64,000 nt of DNA. Origin: Clostridium tepidum. Lineage in GTDB: Bacteria; Bacillota; Clostridia; Clostridiales; Clostridiaceae. Shown piece by piece: positions 28,028 to 37,156 of this stretch (positions within the stretch are counted from its first letter, which is position 1; each line of letters starts with the position of its first letter). The DNA lies in NCBI RefSeq assembly GCF_002008345.1, contig NZ_MRAE01000002.1, positions 62,001 to 126,000 on the forward strand, read 5' to 3'. The position numbers and the translations under genes are program-made. Under the pieces are notes generated by a model that saw only the letters and a list, made by a program, of their open reading frames with translations, was not told the origin of the DNA and searched no databases.

Positions 28028-28427
28028 GCTTTACACTCCCATATTTATTTAATTTAAAATATATATTATTTCTACAAAATTTATATACAAATTACTTTAA
28101 GATAAACTATTTATATACAAATTCCTTCAATTTTTATTTTACATTAATAACAAGATTTTGTACATACATTTTCTTCATGTTAAATCAAATTTTTAAACAA
28201 ATTTAATTTTAAATTATAATCCTGCTTTATGATTTAAATATTATTCAATTTTAAAAGAAAATATTTATTCATTCTTAAAAATACTTGAAAAGTTCTCATA
28301 TAATAAAAGTTTTTCTACAAATATTATATAATAACAAAATATGTTTTACTACCTAATTCTGTCCACTTTAATCATAGTAAATATTTATATTTAATTATCT
28401 ATTTAATAAATAAAACTCAAATAAAGC
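28028..28427. other. Intergenic stretch upstream of the flgB operon
   Basis: About 400 bases of very AT-rich sequence without an open frame worth noting. It must hold the promoter of the 24-kb flagellar operon, and TATAAT-like boxes exist, but none has a convincing -35 partner. No CCGATA-type SigD box was seen, so transcription by the vegetative sigma factor is more likely. Confidence 0.4.
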
Positions 28428-28457
28428 ATCTTTAACTCATATTAATTAAAGATGCAT
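28428..28457 (-). terminator. Terminator after the third flagellin-like gene
   Basis: A 10-bp perfect stem (28428-28437 with 28448-28457) lies right after the stop codon. T-rich sequence flanks both sides, so it may act in both directions. Confidence 0.7.
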
Positions 28458-28461
28458 TTTT

Positions 28462-29322
28462 TTACTTAGATTTTACATTTTCTAATATTTTTAGTATATC
28501 CATAGGAAAATCATTAGTTTGTCTCATTATAGCAAGAGAAGATTGATATAATATGTCTGATTTAGCATAATTCATCATTTCTTCTGCCACATCTGCATCT
28601 ACTAATTCACTGTTAGCACCTTCCATTTTAAGAGATATTTCCCCTAAATTATTCATACATTCTTCAAACCTATTCTCCAAAGAACCATATTCACTTCTTA
28701 CAGAAAGCACAGTTTCTATAGCATTATTTACAGCATCAAGACTATTTCCTAATTTACTTGTATCCATGACATTTATATTATTTTTTATATCTAATCCATT
28801 AGCACCCGCTGTTAGGTTATAAAAAGGTATATATTCTAAATCTCCTACATTAGCTCCTACTGGAACAGACTTAATCTTACGATTATCAGAATCCCCAAAC
28901 TTTCCCCCTTCAAATAAAAGCTTAATCCCATTAAATTCTGCTCCATTGGCTGTAGTTTCTATACCTTGTATAAGTTCATCTATTTCATTTTGAATAACTT
29001 GTTTATCATCTACATTATTTGTTCCATTAGCAGCTTGAATAGTAAGTTCTTTTATTCTCATAAGCATATTACCTATACTTTCTAATGATCCTTCCGCAGT
29101 TTGAAGCATACTAACTCCATCTTGAGCATTTCTTGAAGCCACTTGAAGACCTCTTATCTGTATTTTTGTTTTTTCACTTTGAGCCATTACATTAGGATCA
29201 TCTTTAGAGCATCGAACCTTATATCCTGAAACTATTTTATCTAAAGCTGTACTTTGCTCTGTTAAAACTTTCGAATAATTTCTAAAAGCATTTAAAGACG
29301 CCAAATTATGACTTAATCTCAT
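28462..29322 (-). CDS. Divergent flagellin-like protein
   Basis: A 286-residue flagellin-family protein. N-terminal D0/D1 helices (MRLSHNLASLNAFRNYS, IQIRGLQVASRNAQDGVSML) and the C-terminal D0 helix (EEMMNYAKSDILYQSSLAIM) are recognisable. The usual RINRAGDDAAG segment is replaced by KVRCSKDDPNVMA, with a cysteine that flagellins normally lack, and the C-terminus reads DFPMDILKIL in place of APQGVLQLL. It may be a minor filament or junction protein. ATG after GGAGG is chosen over an upstream TTG. A SigD-like promoter lies about 80 bases upstream. Unlike the other two flagellins its leader has no GGA hairpin. Confidence 0.88.
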   Translation of the reverse strand: MRLSHNLASLNAFRNYSKVLTEQSTALDKIVSGYKVRCSKDDPNVMAQSEKTKIQIRGLQVASRNAQDGVSMLQTAEGSLESIGNMLMRIKELTIQAANGTNNVDDKQVIQNEIDELIQGIETTANGAEFNGIKLLFEGGKFGDSDNRKIKSVPVGANVGDLEYIPFYNLTAGANGLDIKNNINVMDTSKLGNSLDAVNNAIETVLSVRSEYGSLENRFEECMNNLGEISLKMEGANSELVDADVAEEMMNYAKSDILYQSSLAIMRQTNDFPMDILKILENVKSK

Positions 29323-29402
29323 AATTATTACCTCCAAAATAAAATATTAAAATATCTATTTTTAAATCAAAATGTTTAAATTTATAAATTCATATATTTT
29401 CT

Positions 29403-29429
29403 CTATCGTAAAAATTCTACATTACTTTA
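29403..29429 (-). promoter_or_regulatory. SigD-like promoter of the third flagellin-like gene
   Basis: Minus strand: TAAA(G) at 29426-29429 and CGATAG at 29403-29408. There are 21 bases from the start of TAAA to CGATAG, the same geometry as at the major flagellin. Confidence 0.6.
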
Positions 29430-29463
29430 ACATTTATAATATTTTTAATATTTATTTTAGAAA

Positions 29464-29832
29464 TTAACAATAGGTATATTTCTTTAATTTATTATCTAAA
29501 TGTTTTTTCCATATTTTATACTTTAAAAAAAGATTATCTTCTATAAATTTAACAGCTTCATCCATATCTCCATTATCTAAGATATCTTTAAGAAAACTTA
29601 AACTATTTTCAAAATCTTTTAATATTTTTTCATACTCACTATCTTTTATTTCTAAAAAAACTGGATTTAAAGCTTTTTTTAAATAAATTACAGAATCTAA
29701 AAGACTTCCTATAAGATCATCTAATTCTCCATATTCTCTAAAAATTATAGTTTCCTTTACATAATTTATACCATCTTTTAAAACATCAGATAATTCTATA
29801 GACTTTTTTATTGTCTCTATATAATCATTCAT
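29464..29832 (-). CDS. Small acidic helical protein of unknown function
   Basis: A 122-residue protein that is not recognised. It is predicted all-helical and acidic, with no membrane segment. Its pattern LKDGINYVKETIIFREYGELDDLIGSL...LKKAL, later a segment ending in IWKKHL, runs parallel to the 120-residue protein beside the Maf gene near 56 kb, so the two may be distant paralogs. Size and helicity would fit a flagellar chaperone or export partner, but nothing proves this. GGGAG precedes the ATG. It lies just upstream of the third flagellin-like gene. Confidence 0.7.
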   Translation of the reverse strand: MNDYIETIKKSIELSDVLKDGINYVKETIIFREYGELDDLIGSLLDSVIYLKKALNPVFLEIKDSEYEKILKDFENSLSFLKDILDNGDMDEAVKFIEDNLFLKYKIWKKHLDNKLKKYTYC

Positions 29833-30065
29833 ATAAATTCTATTCTCCCTTAATATTATTTTTTTTATGCAACTACAATATTATAATTATTCCTAGTTTT
29901 TATAAATTTTCTAATTAAAATCGATATTTTTCCAAAAATAAAATCCCTATTTATATAAAACTTATTTTAACATAATATATTAAATAAGAGAATTATGAAT
30001 TGATGCCCTTTAAAGAGTATCAAAATACAAAATATTTTCAATCAATAGATTACTATAAAAATAAA

Positions 30066-30182
30066 GAATACTCATATTTGTGTAATAATATACAATAAGC
30101 TAATATCACGCACTATGATACCGTACTATATAGACTTAATGTCTATTTCATCATTATATATTAATTCACAAATAGAGTATCC
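30066..30182 (-). terminator. Branched inverted repeat, probable end of the argGH transcript
   Basis: Outer arms GAATACTC (30066-30073) and GAGTATCC (30175-30182) extend imperfectly inward for about 25 bases (TATTTGTG with CACAAATA). They enclose two small hairpins: ATAGAC/GTCTAT and TATCA/TGATA. On the minus strand the outer stem is followed by CTTTATTTTTAT. The rest of the 377-base gap (29833-30209) shows only AT-rich sequence. It may be more than a terminator, since it folds like a cloverleaf. Confidence 0.5.
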
Positions 30183-30209
30183 CAATTATTTTTTTAATAT
30201 TTATTTTTA

Positions 30210-31532
30210 CTAAATATATCTTATCTCTTTTTTTATTCCTTTATTTATAGAATTTTTATAGTCTATAAATTCATAAATATCTTCACAAAATAATTTTGAA
30301 AATTGATTTAATTCTTCCAATGATAATTCTTCTATAGATAGATTTTTATCCTCGCAATATATCACTATTTCACCTATAACCTTATGAGCATCTCTAAAAG
30401 CCATACCTTTATTAACTAAATAATCCGCTGCTTCTGTAGCGTTTAAAAATCCTTTTTTTACAGATTTCATTAAATTATCCTCATTTACTTTTAACGTATC
30501 TATTATACCTTTCATCACCTTTAAACAACTTATTACAGTGTCTTTAGCATCAAAAAAAGGCTCTTTATCTTCTTGCATATCTTTATTATAAGCTAGAGGC
30601 AAAGATTTCATTACTGTTAACATACTTATTAAATCTCCATATACCCTGCCAGTTTTCCCACGAATGAGTTCTGCTCCATCTGGATTTTTCTTTTGAGGCA
30701 TTATACTGCTACCTGTAGAATAAGAATCTCCTATCTGTATAAACTTAAACTCACTACTGTTCCAAAGTATAAGTTCCTCAGATAGTCTACTTAAATGCAT
30801 CATTATTATAGAAAAATTACTTATAAGTTCTATTACATAATCTCTATCACTAACTCCATCTAAAAAATTATCTACTGTCTTTTTAAACCCTAATAACTTA
30901 GCAGTATATTCTCTATCTATATTATAAGTACTTCCTGCCAAAGCTCCAGATCCCAAAGGACTTTCATCTAGAATGTTTAATGCATTTTCAAGTCTTTTTT
31001 TATCCCTTTTAAACATTTCAAAATAAGCTAACAAATGATACCTAAAAGTTACAATCTGAGCTCTTTGCAAATGAGTATATCCTGGCATAATATAATTGTT
31101 CTCATTGCCAACTTTAATTAAAGAATCCATCAAATCCTTTAAAGACTTAATTACTTCCTCTGCAGCTTTTTTAGCATACAGTTTTATATCTAAAGCCACC
31201 TGGTCATTCCTACTTCTTCCTGTATGAAGTTTTTTCCCTACATCGCCTATTTTTTTTATTAAATTTATCTCTACAAAACTATGAATATCCTCATAGTCTC
31301 CCTCTATTTTTAAAGTCCCCTCATTTATTTCTTTTAATATTTCTCTTAATCCTAATAATATTTTTTCTTTTTCTTCTTTATTTATTATATTCTGCTTTTG
31401 AAGCATTTTAACATGAGCTATACTTCCTTTTATATCTTCATAATAAAGTTTTTTATCAAAACTTAAGGAACTATTAAAATCCTCCATAAGTTTATCTTCT
31501 GCTTCTTTAAAACGTCCTCCCCAAAGTTTCAT
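30210..31532 (-). CDS. argH: Argininosuccinate lyase
   Basis: A 440-residue enzyme of the fumarase/aspartase superfamily that splits argininosuccinate to arginine and fumarate, the last step of arginine synthesis. It begins MKLWGGRF as usual. The superfamily signature GSSIMPQKKNPD and the TGRSRNDQVALD segment are intact. The ATG follows GGAGGAG; an in-frame TTG upstream lies in that site. It is co-transcribed with argG, 23 bases downstream of it. Confidence 0.97.
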   Translation of the reverse strand: MKLWGGRFKEAEDKLMEDFNSSLSFDKKLYYEDIKGSIAHVKMLQKQNIINKEEKEKILLGLREILKEINEGTLKIEGDYEDIHSFVEINLIKKIGDVGKKLHTGRSRNDQVALDIKLYAKKAAEEVIKSLKDLMDSLIKVGNENNYIMPGYTHLQRAQIVTFRYHLLAYFEMFKRDKKRLENALNILDESPLGSGALAGSTYNIDREYTAKLLGFKKTVDNFLDGVSDRDYVIELISNFSIIMMHLSRLSEELILWNSSEFKFIQIGDSYSTGSSIMPQKKNPDGAELIRGKTGRVYGDLISMLTVMKSLPLAYNKDMQEDKEPFFDAKDTVISCLKVMKGIIDTLKVNEDNLMKSVKKGFLNATEAADYLVNKGMAFRDAHKVIGEIVIYCEDKNLSIEELSLEELNQFSKLFCEDIYEFIDYKNSINKGIKKEIRYI

Positions 31533-31555
31533 AATGTACTCCTCCAACTTTTTGT

Positions 31556-32749
31556 CTATAAATTTTTCAACGCTTTTATTTTACATGGTAATCCAAATAA
31601 ATTAATAAAACCTTCTGCGTCTTTATGGCTATAAAGTTCACTTTCTCCAAAAGATGATATACCTTCATCATATAATGCATATTTTGTATCAACTGAACAA
31701 GGCTTTATATTACCCTTATATAACTTTAATTTTACTGTACCTGTTACATTTTCTTGTGTTTTATCTACAAAAGCATCTATAGCTTCTCTTAAAGGTGTAA
31801 ACCACAAACCATTATATACAATTTCTCCATATTGTTCTGAAACTATTTTTTTATACTGATAAGTATACTTATCTAAAATTACTGATTCTAATTTTTTATG
31901 AGCTGCATATAATAAAGTTCCTGCTGGCGTTTCATAAATCCCTCTTGATTTCATACCTACTAAACGATTTTCTACTATGTCTGCTATACCTATACCATTT
32001 TCTCCACCTATTTTATTTAGCTTATCTATTATATCTACAGGACTTAAAATCTCTCCATTTATCTTTACTGGTATACCTTTTTCAAAATAAATCTCTAAAT
32101 AAGTTGGCTGATCTTTAGCTTCTTGTGGTGGAGTAACCATAAAATACATATCTTCTTTATGTTCATTTTTTAGATCTTCCAAATCTCCTCCTTCATGACT
32201 AACATGCCATAAATTTTTGTCTACAGAATATATTTTTTCCTTAGTTACAGGAATTTCTACCCCAACTTTTTTAGCATAATCTATGGCATCTTCTCTAGAT
32301 TTTATATCCCAAATTCTCCATGGTGCTATTATTTTTATAGTAGGATCCTGCGCTTTTATCCCCACTTCAAAACGCACTTGATCATTGCCTTTTCCAGTAC
32401 ATCCATGACATATATATTTAGCTTTCTCTTTATGAGCTATTTCCACCAATTTTTTAGCCATTAGTGGTCTTGCAAAGGACGTACCTAACATATAGTCTTG
32501 TTCATATAATGCTTCAGATTTTATTGCTTTATACAAATAATTTACTACAAATTCTTCTTTCACATCTTTTATATATACTTTTGATGCACCAGATTTTATT
32601 GCTTTTGCCTTTACATATTCCATATCATCTCCTTGACCAACATCAACACATACAGCTATTACATCTAAGTCATAATTTTCTTTAAGCCATGGAATTATTA
32701 TTGATGTGTCTAACCCACCTGAATATGCAAGTATAACTTTTTCTTTCAT
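31556..32749 (-). CDS. argG: Argininosuccinate synthase
   Basis: A 397-residue enzyme that joins citrulline and aspartate with ATP. The PP-loop [10 protein letters not shown] is at residues 8-17; [15 protein letters not shown] and the citrulline/aspartate-binding regions are intact. The length is normal. It begins the argGH operon, with a strong promoter covered by ARG-box-like sequence. Arginine synthesis genes here have no evident link to the flagellar genes around them. Confidence 0.97.
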   Translation of the reverse strand: MKEKVILAYSGGLDTSIIIPWLKENYDLDVIAVCVDVGQGDDMEYVKAKAIKSGASKVYIKDVKEEFVVNYLYKAIKSEALYEQDYMLGTSFARPLMAKKLVEIAHKEKAKYICHGCTGKGNDQVRFEVGIKAQDPTIKIIAPWRIWDIKSREDAIDYAKKVGVEIPVTKEKIYSVDKNLWHVSHEGGDLEDLKNEHKEDMYFMVTPPQEAKDQPTYLEIYFEKGIPVKINGEILSPVDIIDKLNKIGGENGIGIADIVENRLVGMKSRGIYETPAGTLLYAAHKKLESVILDKYTYQYKKIVSEQYGEIVYNGLWFTPLREAIDAFVDKTQENVTGTVKLKLYKGNIKPCSVDTKYALYDEGISSFGESELYSHKDAEGFINLFGLPCKIKALKNL

Positions 32750-32858
32750 AAAATACTCCCCCTTGAATATAAAAATTTAATTAATATTTGGTTTTAAATT
32801 ACTTTTATCGTTGTAAAAGTTAAATTTACCGGAAATTTATTTTTTCGTTTGATTTATA

Positions 32859-32887
32859 ATTATACATACTTTATAATAAATATTCAA
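32859..32887 (-). promoter_or_regulatory. argG promoter overlapped by ARG-box-like palindromes
   Basis: Minus strand: TTGAAT (32882-32887), a 17-base spacer, then TATAAT (32859-32864). TTGAATATTTATTATA overlaps the -35 box and ATGTATAATTATAAAT overlaps the -10 box. Both resemble ArgR operators (TGNATNATTATNCA-like), which suggests repression by arginine. The argR gene is not in the window. Confidence 0.65.
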
Positions 32888-32935
32888 TACTTTTTAAAAA
32901 AATTTTTGGTGTTTTTTATTTTTTAAAATAAAAAA

Positions 32936-32960
32936 GCCATTTGTTAGCGTAACAAATGGC
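32936..32960 (-). terminator. Terminator after the tandem small-protein genes
   Basis: A perfect 11-bp stem with loop GCG/CGC (32936-32946 with 32950-32960) is followed on the minus strand by TTTTTTATTTT. A strong rho-independent terminator that isolates the upstream gene pair from argGH. Confidence 0.88.
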
Positions 32961-33040
32961 AATTATATTAATTTAAAATATTTTTTATTTATAATTATGC
33001 ATAAAAACAAATCCTGTTACATACTCTGTAACAGAACTTA

Positions 33041-33379
33041 TTACCATACTATTCTTTCAAAGTTTTCCATAACTATATATGCTTCATATATTTCTCTAGC
33101 TTCTTCTTCTTTTATCTTATTATCAACATATTTTCTATATAATATATACAGCTTACTACTTAAATCTGGATTAGTATTTTTAGTTTCTTTCATTTTATCA
33201 TATATAAGCTCTTTTAAAGAGGGTTCTATTTTAGATGCTATTTCTTCATTAGCTAGGCATATTATACCTTCCACTCTTTTTCTTAATTCTTTATCATTAC
33301 AAAGTATTTTTATTTCATTTAAACTAGATAAAATCTTTTTTACAGACTCCTTACTAATCTCTAAATGCTTATCTTCCAT
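33041..33379 (-). CDS. Small protein of unknown function, tandem paralog 1
   Basis: A 112-residue helical protein beginning MEDKHLEISK. It is a paralog of the next upstream gene: both contain a block of the type NPDLSSKLYILYRKYVDNKI and end in a short aromatic tail. No known family is recognised. ATG after AAGGTGG is preferred to an upstream GTG. It lies 23 bases after its paralog, so the two form an operon with the terminator behind. Confidence 0.72.
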   Translation of the reverse strand: MEDKHLEISKESVKKILSSLNEIKILCNDKELRKRVEGIICLANEEIASKIEPSLKELIYDKMKETKNTNPDLSSKLYILYRKYVDNKIKEEEAREIYEAYIVMENFERIVW

Positions 33380-33402
33380 TAAAGATACCACCTTTATACC
33401 AA

Positions 33403-33747
33403 TTAATATATTAACCTATCATAAACTTGACTTTTAATATATACATCATATAAAATTCTTGCATCTTCTTCACTTATTTTTCCATCGGAAAGCTTTCTAT
33501 ATAGTATATATAACTTGGAATTTAATTCTGGATTGTCAAGTCTTACTTCTTTCATTTTTTTATAAATCGTATCTTGAAAAGGTTCATCATTTTTATATTT
33601 AAGGATATTTTCCATATATTTTACAAGCAAATCTATTTTTTCTTGGAGCAATCTTTCAGAACTAAGTGTTTGAATATCCTTTAGTTCTAAAAGCATTTTC
33701 CTTATTAATACTTCTTCTACAATTATATTATTACTATTCTTATTCAC
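33403..33747 (-). CDS. Small protein of unknown function, tandem paralog 2
   Basis: A 114-residue helical protein, GTG start with AGGTGG upstream. Shared block with its neighbour: NPELNSKLYILYRKLSDGKI, then (E)EDAR(I/E)LYD(V/A)YI. The N-terminal halves differ more. There is no signal, membrane segment or cysteine motif. Function unknown; the pair may have arisen by tandem duplication. Confidence 0.72.
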   Translation of the reverse strand: MNKNSNNIIVEEVLIRKMLLELKDIQTLSSERLLQEKIDLLVKYMENILKYKNDEPFQDTIYKKMKEVRLDNPELNSKLYILYRKLSDGKISEEDARILYDVYIKSQVYDRLIY

Positions 33748-33860
33748 CTATAACACCACCTAATAAGCCATTAATATAATTATATCACTTTAAGACTTAT
33801 ATACTTTAATAATTAACAGTTTATTCAATAATATTTAATATATTATTAATTTCTAAAAAC

Positions 33861-33893
33861 ATCTTATATTTTATTAATATCGTAATATAAGAT
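33861..33893 (-). terminator. Possible terminator after cardiolipin synthase
   Basis: An AT-only 10-bp stem (33861-33870 with 33884-33893) is followed on the minus strand by GTTTTTAG. It lies 33 bases after the cls stop. It is weak in composition, but the position fits. Confidence 0.45.
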
Positions 33894-33925
33894 ATACACT
33901 TTAGTTTTATCCCTTTTTAATCACT

Positions 33926-35356
33926 CTATAGCAATGCTGAAAAAATTCTAGCAATTCCCTCTAACATTCTGGCTCTTAGGGTTCTATTTTTAAAATCTTC
34001 TTTGTAAATTCTTTTACTATGTTTTAAATCCTCAAAGAAAATATTTTCTAATTTTACTGTACTTTCCTCATCATATATAACTGCATTTATTTCATAATTT
34101 AACTCAAAACTTCTTATGTCCATATTAGCAGTACCTACAGTACAAATTTCACTATCTATCATAATAGTTTTAGCATGAATAAAAGATTTGTCATCATAAA
34201 AATATATTTTAACCCCATACTTTATAAGTTCTTCTAAATAAGTTCTAGAAGCATAATATACTACCAAATGATCATACCTACCTGGAAATAAGATCCTTAC
34301 ATCTATTCCACTTAAAGATGCCACTTTTATAGCATTCATTATACTATCATTTGGCACAAAATATGGTGTAGTAATATATATATGATCTTTAGCTAAAGTT
34401 ATCATCTTAAATATTGCTTGCATTATAGATTGAAACTGTGAATCCGGACCACTTTTTACAAGCTGCATAACTTTTCCATCATATTCATTCATTTTAGGAA
34501 AATAAAGTTTAAAATTATCTCCATAAGTAAACATTTCATCATTTACAGCCTTTATGGTTGCAAAATCATCCATAAATACCGCTTGAAGCCCCATAACGAA
34601 ATCTCCTTTTATCATAAGATGAGTATCTCTCCAATATCCTAATTTACCTTTACCAAGATATTCATCTCCTATATTTATTCCTCCTATAAAACCAGTTTTA
34701 CCATCTATAACTACTATTTTTCTATGATTTCTATAATTTATTTGAGTATTTATATGCCTTAAAAATGGAGCTAAAAAATAAGAATATTGAACCACATCTA
34801 TACCATTATCTTTAAGTTCTTTTATGTAAGATCTTTTTATACCTATAGATCCTACCCTATCCATTATAAACCTTACTTCTACACCTTCTTTTGCTTTTTT
34901 TATAAGTATATTTTTTATTTCATGACCTATATTATCACTTTTTACTATATAATATTCTAAATGTATATGATGTTTAGCCTTTAAAAGTTCTTTCTTTAGA
35001 TATTCAAATTTTTCATTACCATCTTTAAATATTTTTATACTATTATCTCTAAATAAAGGGGATTCACTATTTTTCGATAATAACTCTATTAAAGAATGAT
35101 ATTCCTGATTTTTTACCTTTCCCATGGCTTCAAGCACCAATTGTTCTATTTCTATATTAGTAGTATCATGCAGTTTATGTTTTTTCCAATTTCGGCCTAA
35201 AAAAATATATAAAAATAATCCTAAAGGAGGAAATATAAAAAATATGAGAAGCCATGCTATAGTTTTTTCCGGCTTTTTTCTCTCTATTACTATTAATATT
35301 ATGGATATAATTATATTTATAACAAAAAATAAAGAGAATATGTTCTTAAAGGACAA
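33926..35356 (-). CDS. cls: Cardiolipin synthase
   Basis: A bacterial cardiolipin synthase of 476 residues in the phospholipase D superfamily; it joins two phosphatidylglycerols in the membrane. Two N-terminal membrane segments (about residues 5-25 and 35-58) are followed by two HKD motifs, NHRKIVVID and HAKTIMID with GTANMDIRS. A TTG start 6 bases after GGGGGG is preferred; the longer frame starts 33 bases upstream without a ribosome binding site. It is divergent from the exporter-like gene. Confidence 0.93.
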   Translation of the reverse strand: MSFKNIFSLFFVINIIISIILIVIERKKPEKTIAWLLIFFIFPPLGLFLYIFLGRNWKKHKLHDTTNIEIEQLVLEAMGKVKNQEYHSLIELLSKNSESPLFRDNSIKIFKDGNEKFEYLKKELLKAKHHIHLEYYIVKSDNIGHEIKNILIKKAKEGVEVRFIMDRVGSIGIKRSYIKELKDNGIDVVQYSYFLAPFLRHINTQINYRNHRKIVVIDGKTGFIGGINIGDEYLGKGKLGYWRDTHLMIKGDFVMGLQAVFMDDFATIKAVNDEMFTYGDNFKLYFPKMNEYDGKVMQLVKSGPDSQFQSIMQAIFKMITLAKDHIYITTPYFVPNDSIMNAIKVASLSGIDVRILFPGRYDHLVVYYASRTYLEELIKYGVKIYFYDDKSFIHAKTIMIDSEICTVGTANMDIRSFELNYEINAVIYDEESTVKLENIFFEDLKHSKRIYKEDFKNRTLRARMLEGIARIFSALL

Positions 35357-35475
35357 TAAAATCCCCCCTTTAAATTGTTTTAACATCAATTTTTTTATAC
35401 AATAGATATATTATACTATAATAAAATTAAAATTACTATGAATTGTATAAACATATATTTACTCATATAAAGATG

Positions 35476-35563
35476 CTTTATATTTAAATATCGTTCTAAT
35501 ATTGAGTAATTTTTTTACTTTTTGTATAATTATTTTAAATAAGTGTACTTTATATTTAAATAT
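35476..35563. repeat. Exact 16-bp direct repeat with palindromic core in a divergent promoter region
   Basis: CTTTATATTTAAATAT occurs at 35476-35491 and again at 35548-35563, 72 bases apart. The core ATATTTAAATAT is a perfect palindrome, as expected of an operator for a dimeric regulator. The rest of the spacer between cls and the exporter gene (336 bases) is AT-rich with no gene. The palindrome is only A and T, so chance cannot be excluded. Confidence 0.45.
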
Positions 35564-35692
35564 ATTACTTACATATAAAAATTTATTTAAAATATAATTT
35601 TAACTTATTATATTAAATAAAATATATTTAACTTATATTTTATTTAACAAAACTAAAGTAAAAATTTAAAATAATATAAAGTGAGGTAAGTC

Positions 35693-36580
35693 ATGAAATC
35701 TATAGGTATGCGTAACATTAAAACTGCTCTAGCAGTTACTATTTCTATATTAATATCAGAGCTATTCAAACTAGATTCTCCTTTTTATGCCGCAATTGCT
35801 GCAGTTATATCTATGCAAAATTCTGTTACAGGATCCTATAAAGCTGGAAAAAACAGAATGTTAGGAACTATAACTGGTGCACTTATTGGTCTCACTTTTT
35901 CTAGTATTTCACCAAATAACCCTTTTTTATGTGGATTAGGTATTATAATTATAATTTATATATGTAATTTGTTAAGATGGGATAAATCTATAAGCATTGC
36001 TTGTATAGTTTTTATAGGAATAATGATTAACCTTACAAATAAAACACCTTTATATTATAGCATTCATAGAACTTTGGATACTTTTATAGGCATAATAGTA
36101 TCAGTACTTATAAACGCATTTATAAAACCACCGGTTTATGAAAAACAAATAATAATTGGATGTAAAACTGTAATAAAACATTTTTCAAAAATACCTACAG
36201 AAAAAATCTATTTTCACCATAAGGTAGATATAAAAAAACTTAAGAATCAAATAAATAATTTGGAAAATAATTTTAATGCTTATAAAAAAGAAATATTAAA
36301 AACTAAAAATTTAGACGAAAATTATATATCCATTCTAATAAAACTATTTAATCAAACTTATACACATTTATCATTTATCGATGCTATAAATAATAAATGT
36401 GAATTAAATAATAAAAATTATGAAAGATTTAAAAATCTATATCATTTACCAGAAGAACCTCATAATTACGATGAAAATGATTTAAATGTAGTATATAACT
36501 ATCATGTGTCTAAAATAATATACAATTTGGAAAGCTTAAAAAAAGAATACAAAGAAAGTAAATTAAAACTAAATAAATAG
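35693..36580 (+). CDS. Aromatic acid exporter family protein (ArAE_1 / DUF939 type)
   Basis: A 295-residue membrane protein. The first 160 residues hold five to six membrane segments with the family motifs KTALAVTISI and SPFYAAIAAVISMQ, then GSYKAGKNRMLGT. The C-terminal 130 residues are a charged helical cytoplasmic domain. The family is named after aromatic acid exporters; substrates of clostridial members are not known. GAGG precedes the ATG. It is one of only two full plus-strand genes here and is single, with a hairpin after it. Confidence 0.85.
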   Translation: MKSIGMRNIKTALAVTISILISELFKLDSPFYAAIAAVISMQNSVTGSYKAGKNRMLGTITGALIGLTFSSISPNNPFLCGLGIIIIIYICNLLRWDKSISIACIVFIGIMINLTNKTPLYYSIHRTLDTFIGIIVSVLINAFIKPPVYEKQIIIGCKTVIKHFSKIPTEKIYFHHKVDIKKLKNQINNLENNFNAYKKEILKTKNLDENYISILIKLFNQTYTHLSFIDAINNKCELNNKNYERFKNLYHLPEEPHNYDENDLNVVYNYHVSKIIYNLESLKKEYKESKLKLNK

Positions 36581-36622
36581 GATATAGATCTTATTCTATA
36601 AATAGCTAAAATCTATATCCTA
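36578..36622 (+). terminator. Hairpin after the exporter gene
   Basis: A perfect 12-bp stem (36578-36589 with 36611-36622) starts at the stop codon. No good T-run follows on either strand, so it may protect the 3' end more than it terminates. Confidence 0.5.
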
Positions 36623-36721
36623 CTTACAAATTATTTACTTTCTTTTAAAATTTATTTTAATAAATTTTAAAGTTTTTATATTAAACTCCCTACTCTTTTC
36701 TCTGTGTATTTGTACTCTGTC

Positions 36722-36907
36722 TTAAGTTTGATCTAAACTTGTTAGTACTTTATCATAAAGATTTTTTACACAAACTCCGTTTTGTAAGTTTTTGCAATTT
36801 ATACAACTCTTGCTATTCTCGGCACCTATCACTGATACAAGCCCTGTATCTATACTATCATATCCATCACATATATTGGCCACATGCATCATTTGCAATT
36901 CATTCAT
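36722..36907 (-). CDS. Small cysteine-containing protein of unknown function
   Basis: A 61-residue protein with four cysteines; three lie in CINCKNLQNGVC, which could bind metal. AGGAGGG precedes the ATG with good spacing, which supports a real gene. No known family was recognised. It stands alone between the exporter and VanZ-like genes. Confidence 0.65.
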   Translation of the reverse strand: MNELQMMHVANICDGYDSIDTGLVSVIGAENSKSCINCKNLQNGVCVKNLYDKVLTSLDQT

Positions 36908-37058
36908 CTATACTTCCCTCCTATTTAATTCTAATATTTCATAACAAATATTTTTCCCTTTGTTTTAATTACTATACAATTCAATTAATTTTGTTACTTT
37001 AAAATTTATCTTTATGTAATTTAATGTATTCTAATAAAAACACTATTCTTTTAACAAA

Positions 37059-37088
37059 AAGAGAAACGCCAATCCTAACGTTTCTCTT
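37059..37088 (-). terminator. Terminator after the VanZ-like gene
   Basis: A 10-bp stem (37059-37068 with 37079-37088), loop about 10 bases, followed on the minus strand by TTTTTGTT. Ends the yjfB-vanZ unit. Confidence 0.82.
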
Positions 37089-37156
37089 CTTACCTATTAT
37101 TCTTATTTAATTCTTTATATAAATATCTTAAAGTATGGTTAAATAAATAATATATT

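Noticed and set aside
29910-29945. SigD-like promoter before the 122-residue protein gene (CGATTT on the minus strand)
   Set aside because: No TAAA-like box lies at the needed distance.
32750-32860. T-box or riboswitch before argG
   Set aside because: The leader is too short and lacks the conserved T-box sequence; ARG-box-like operators explain regulation better.
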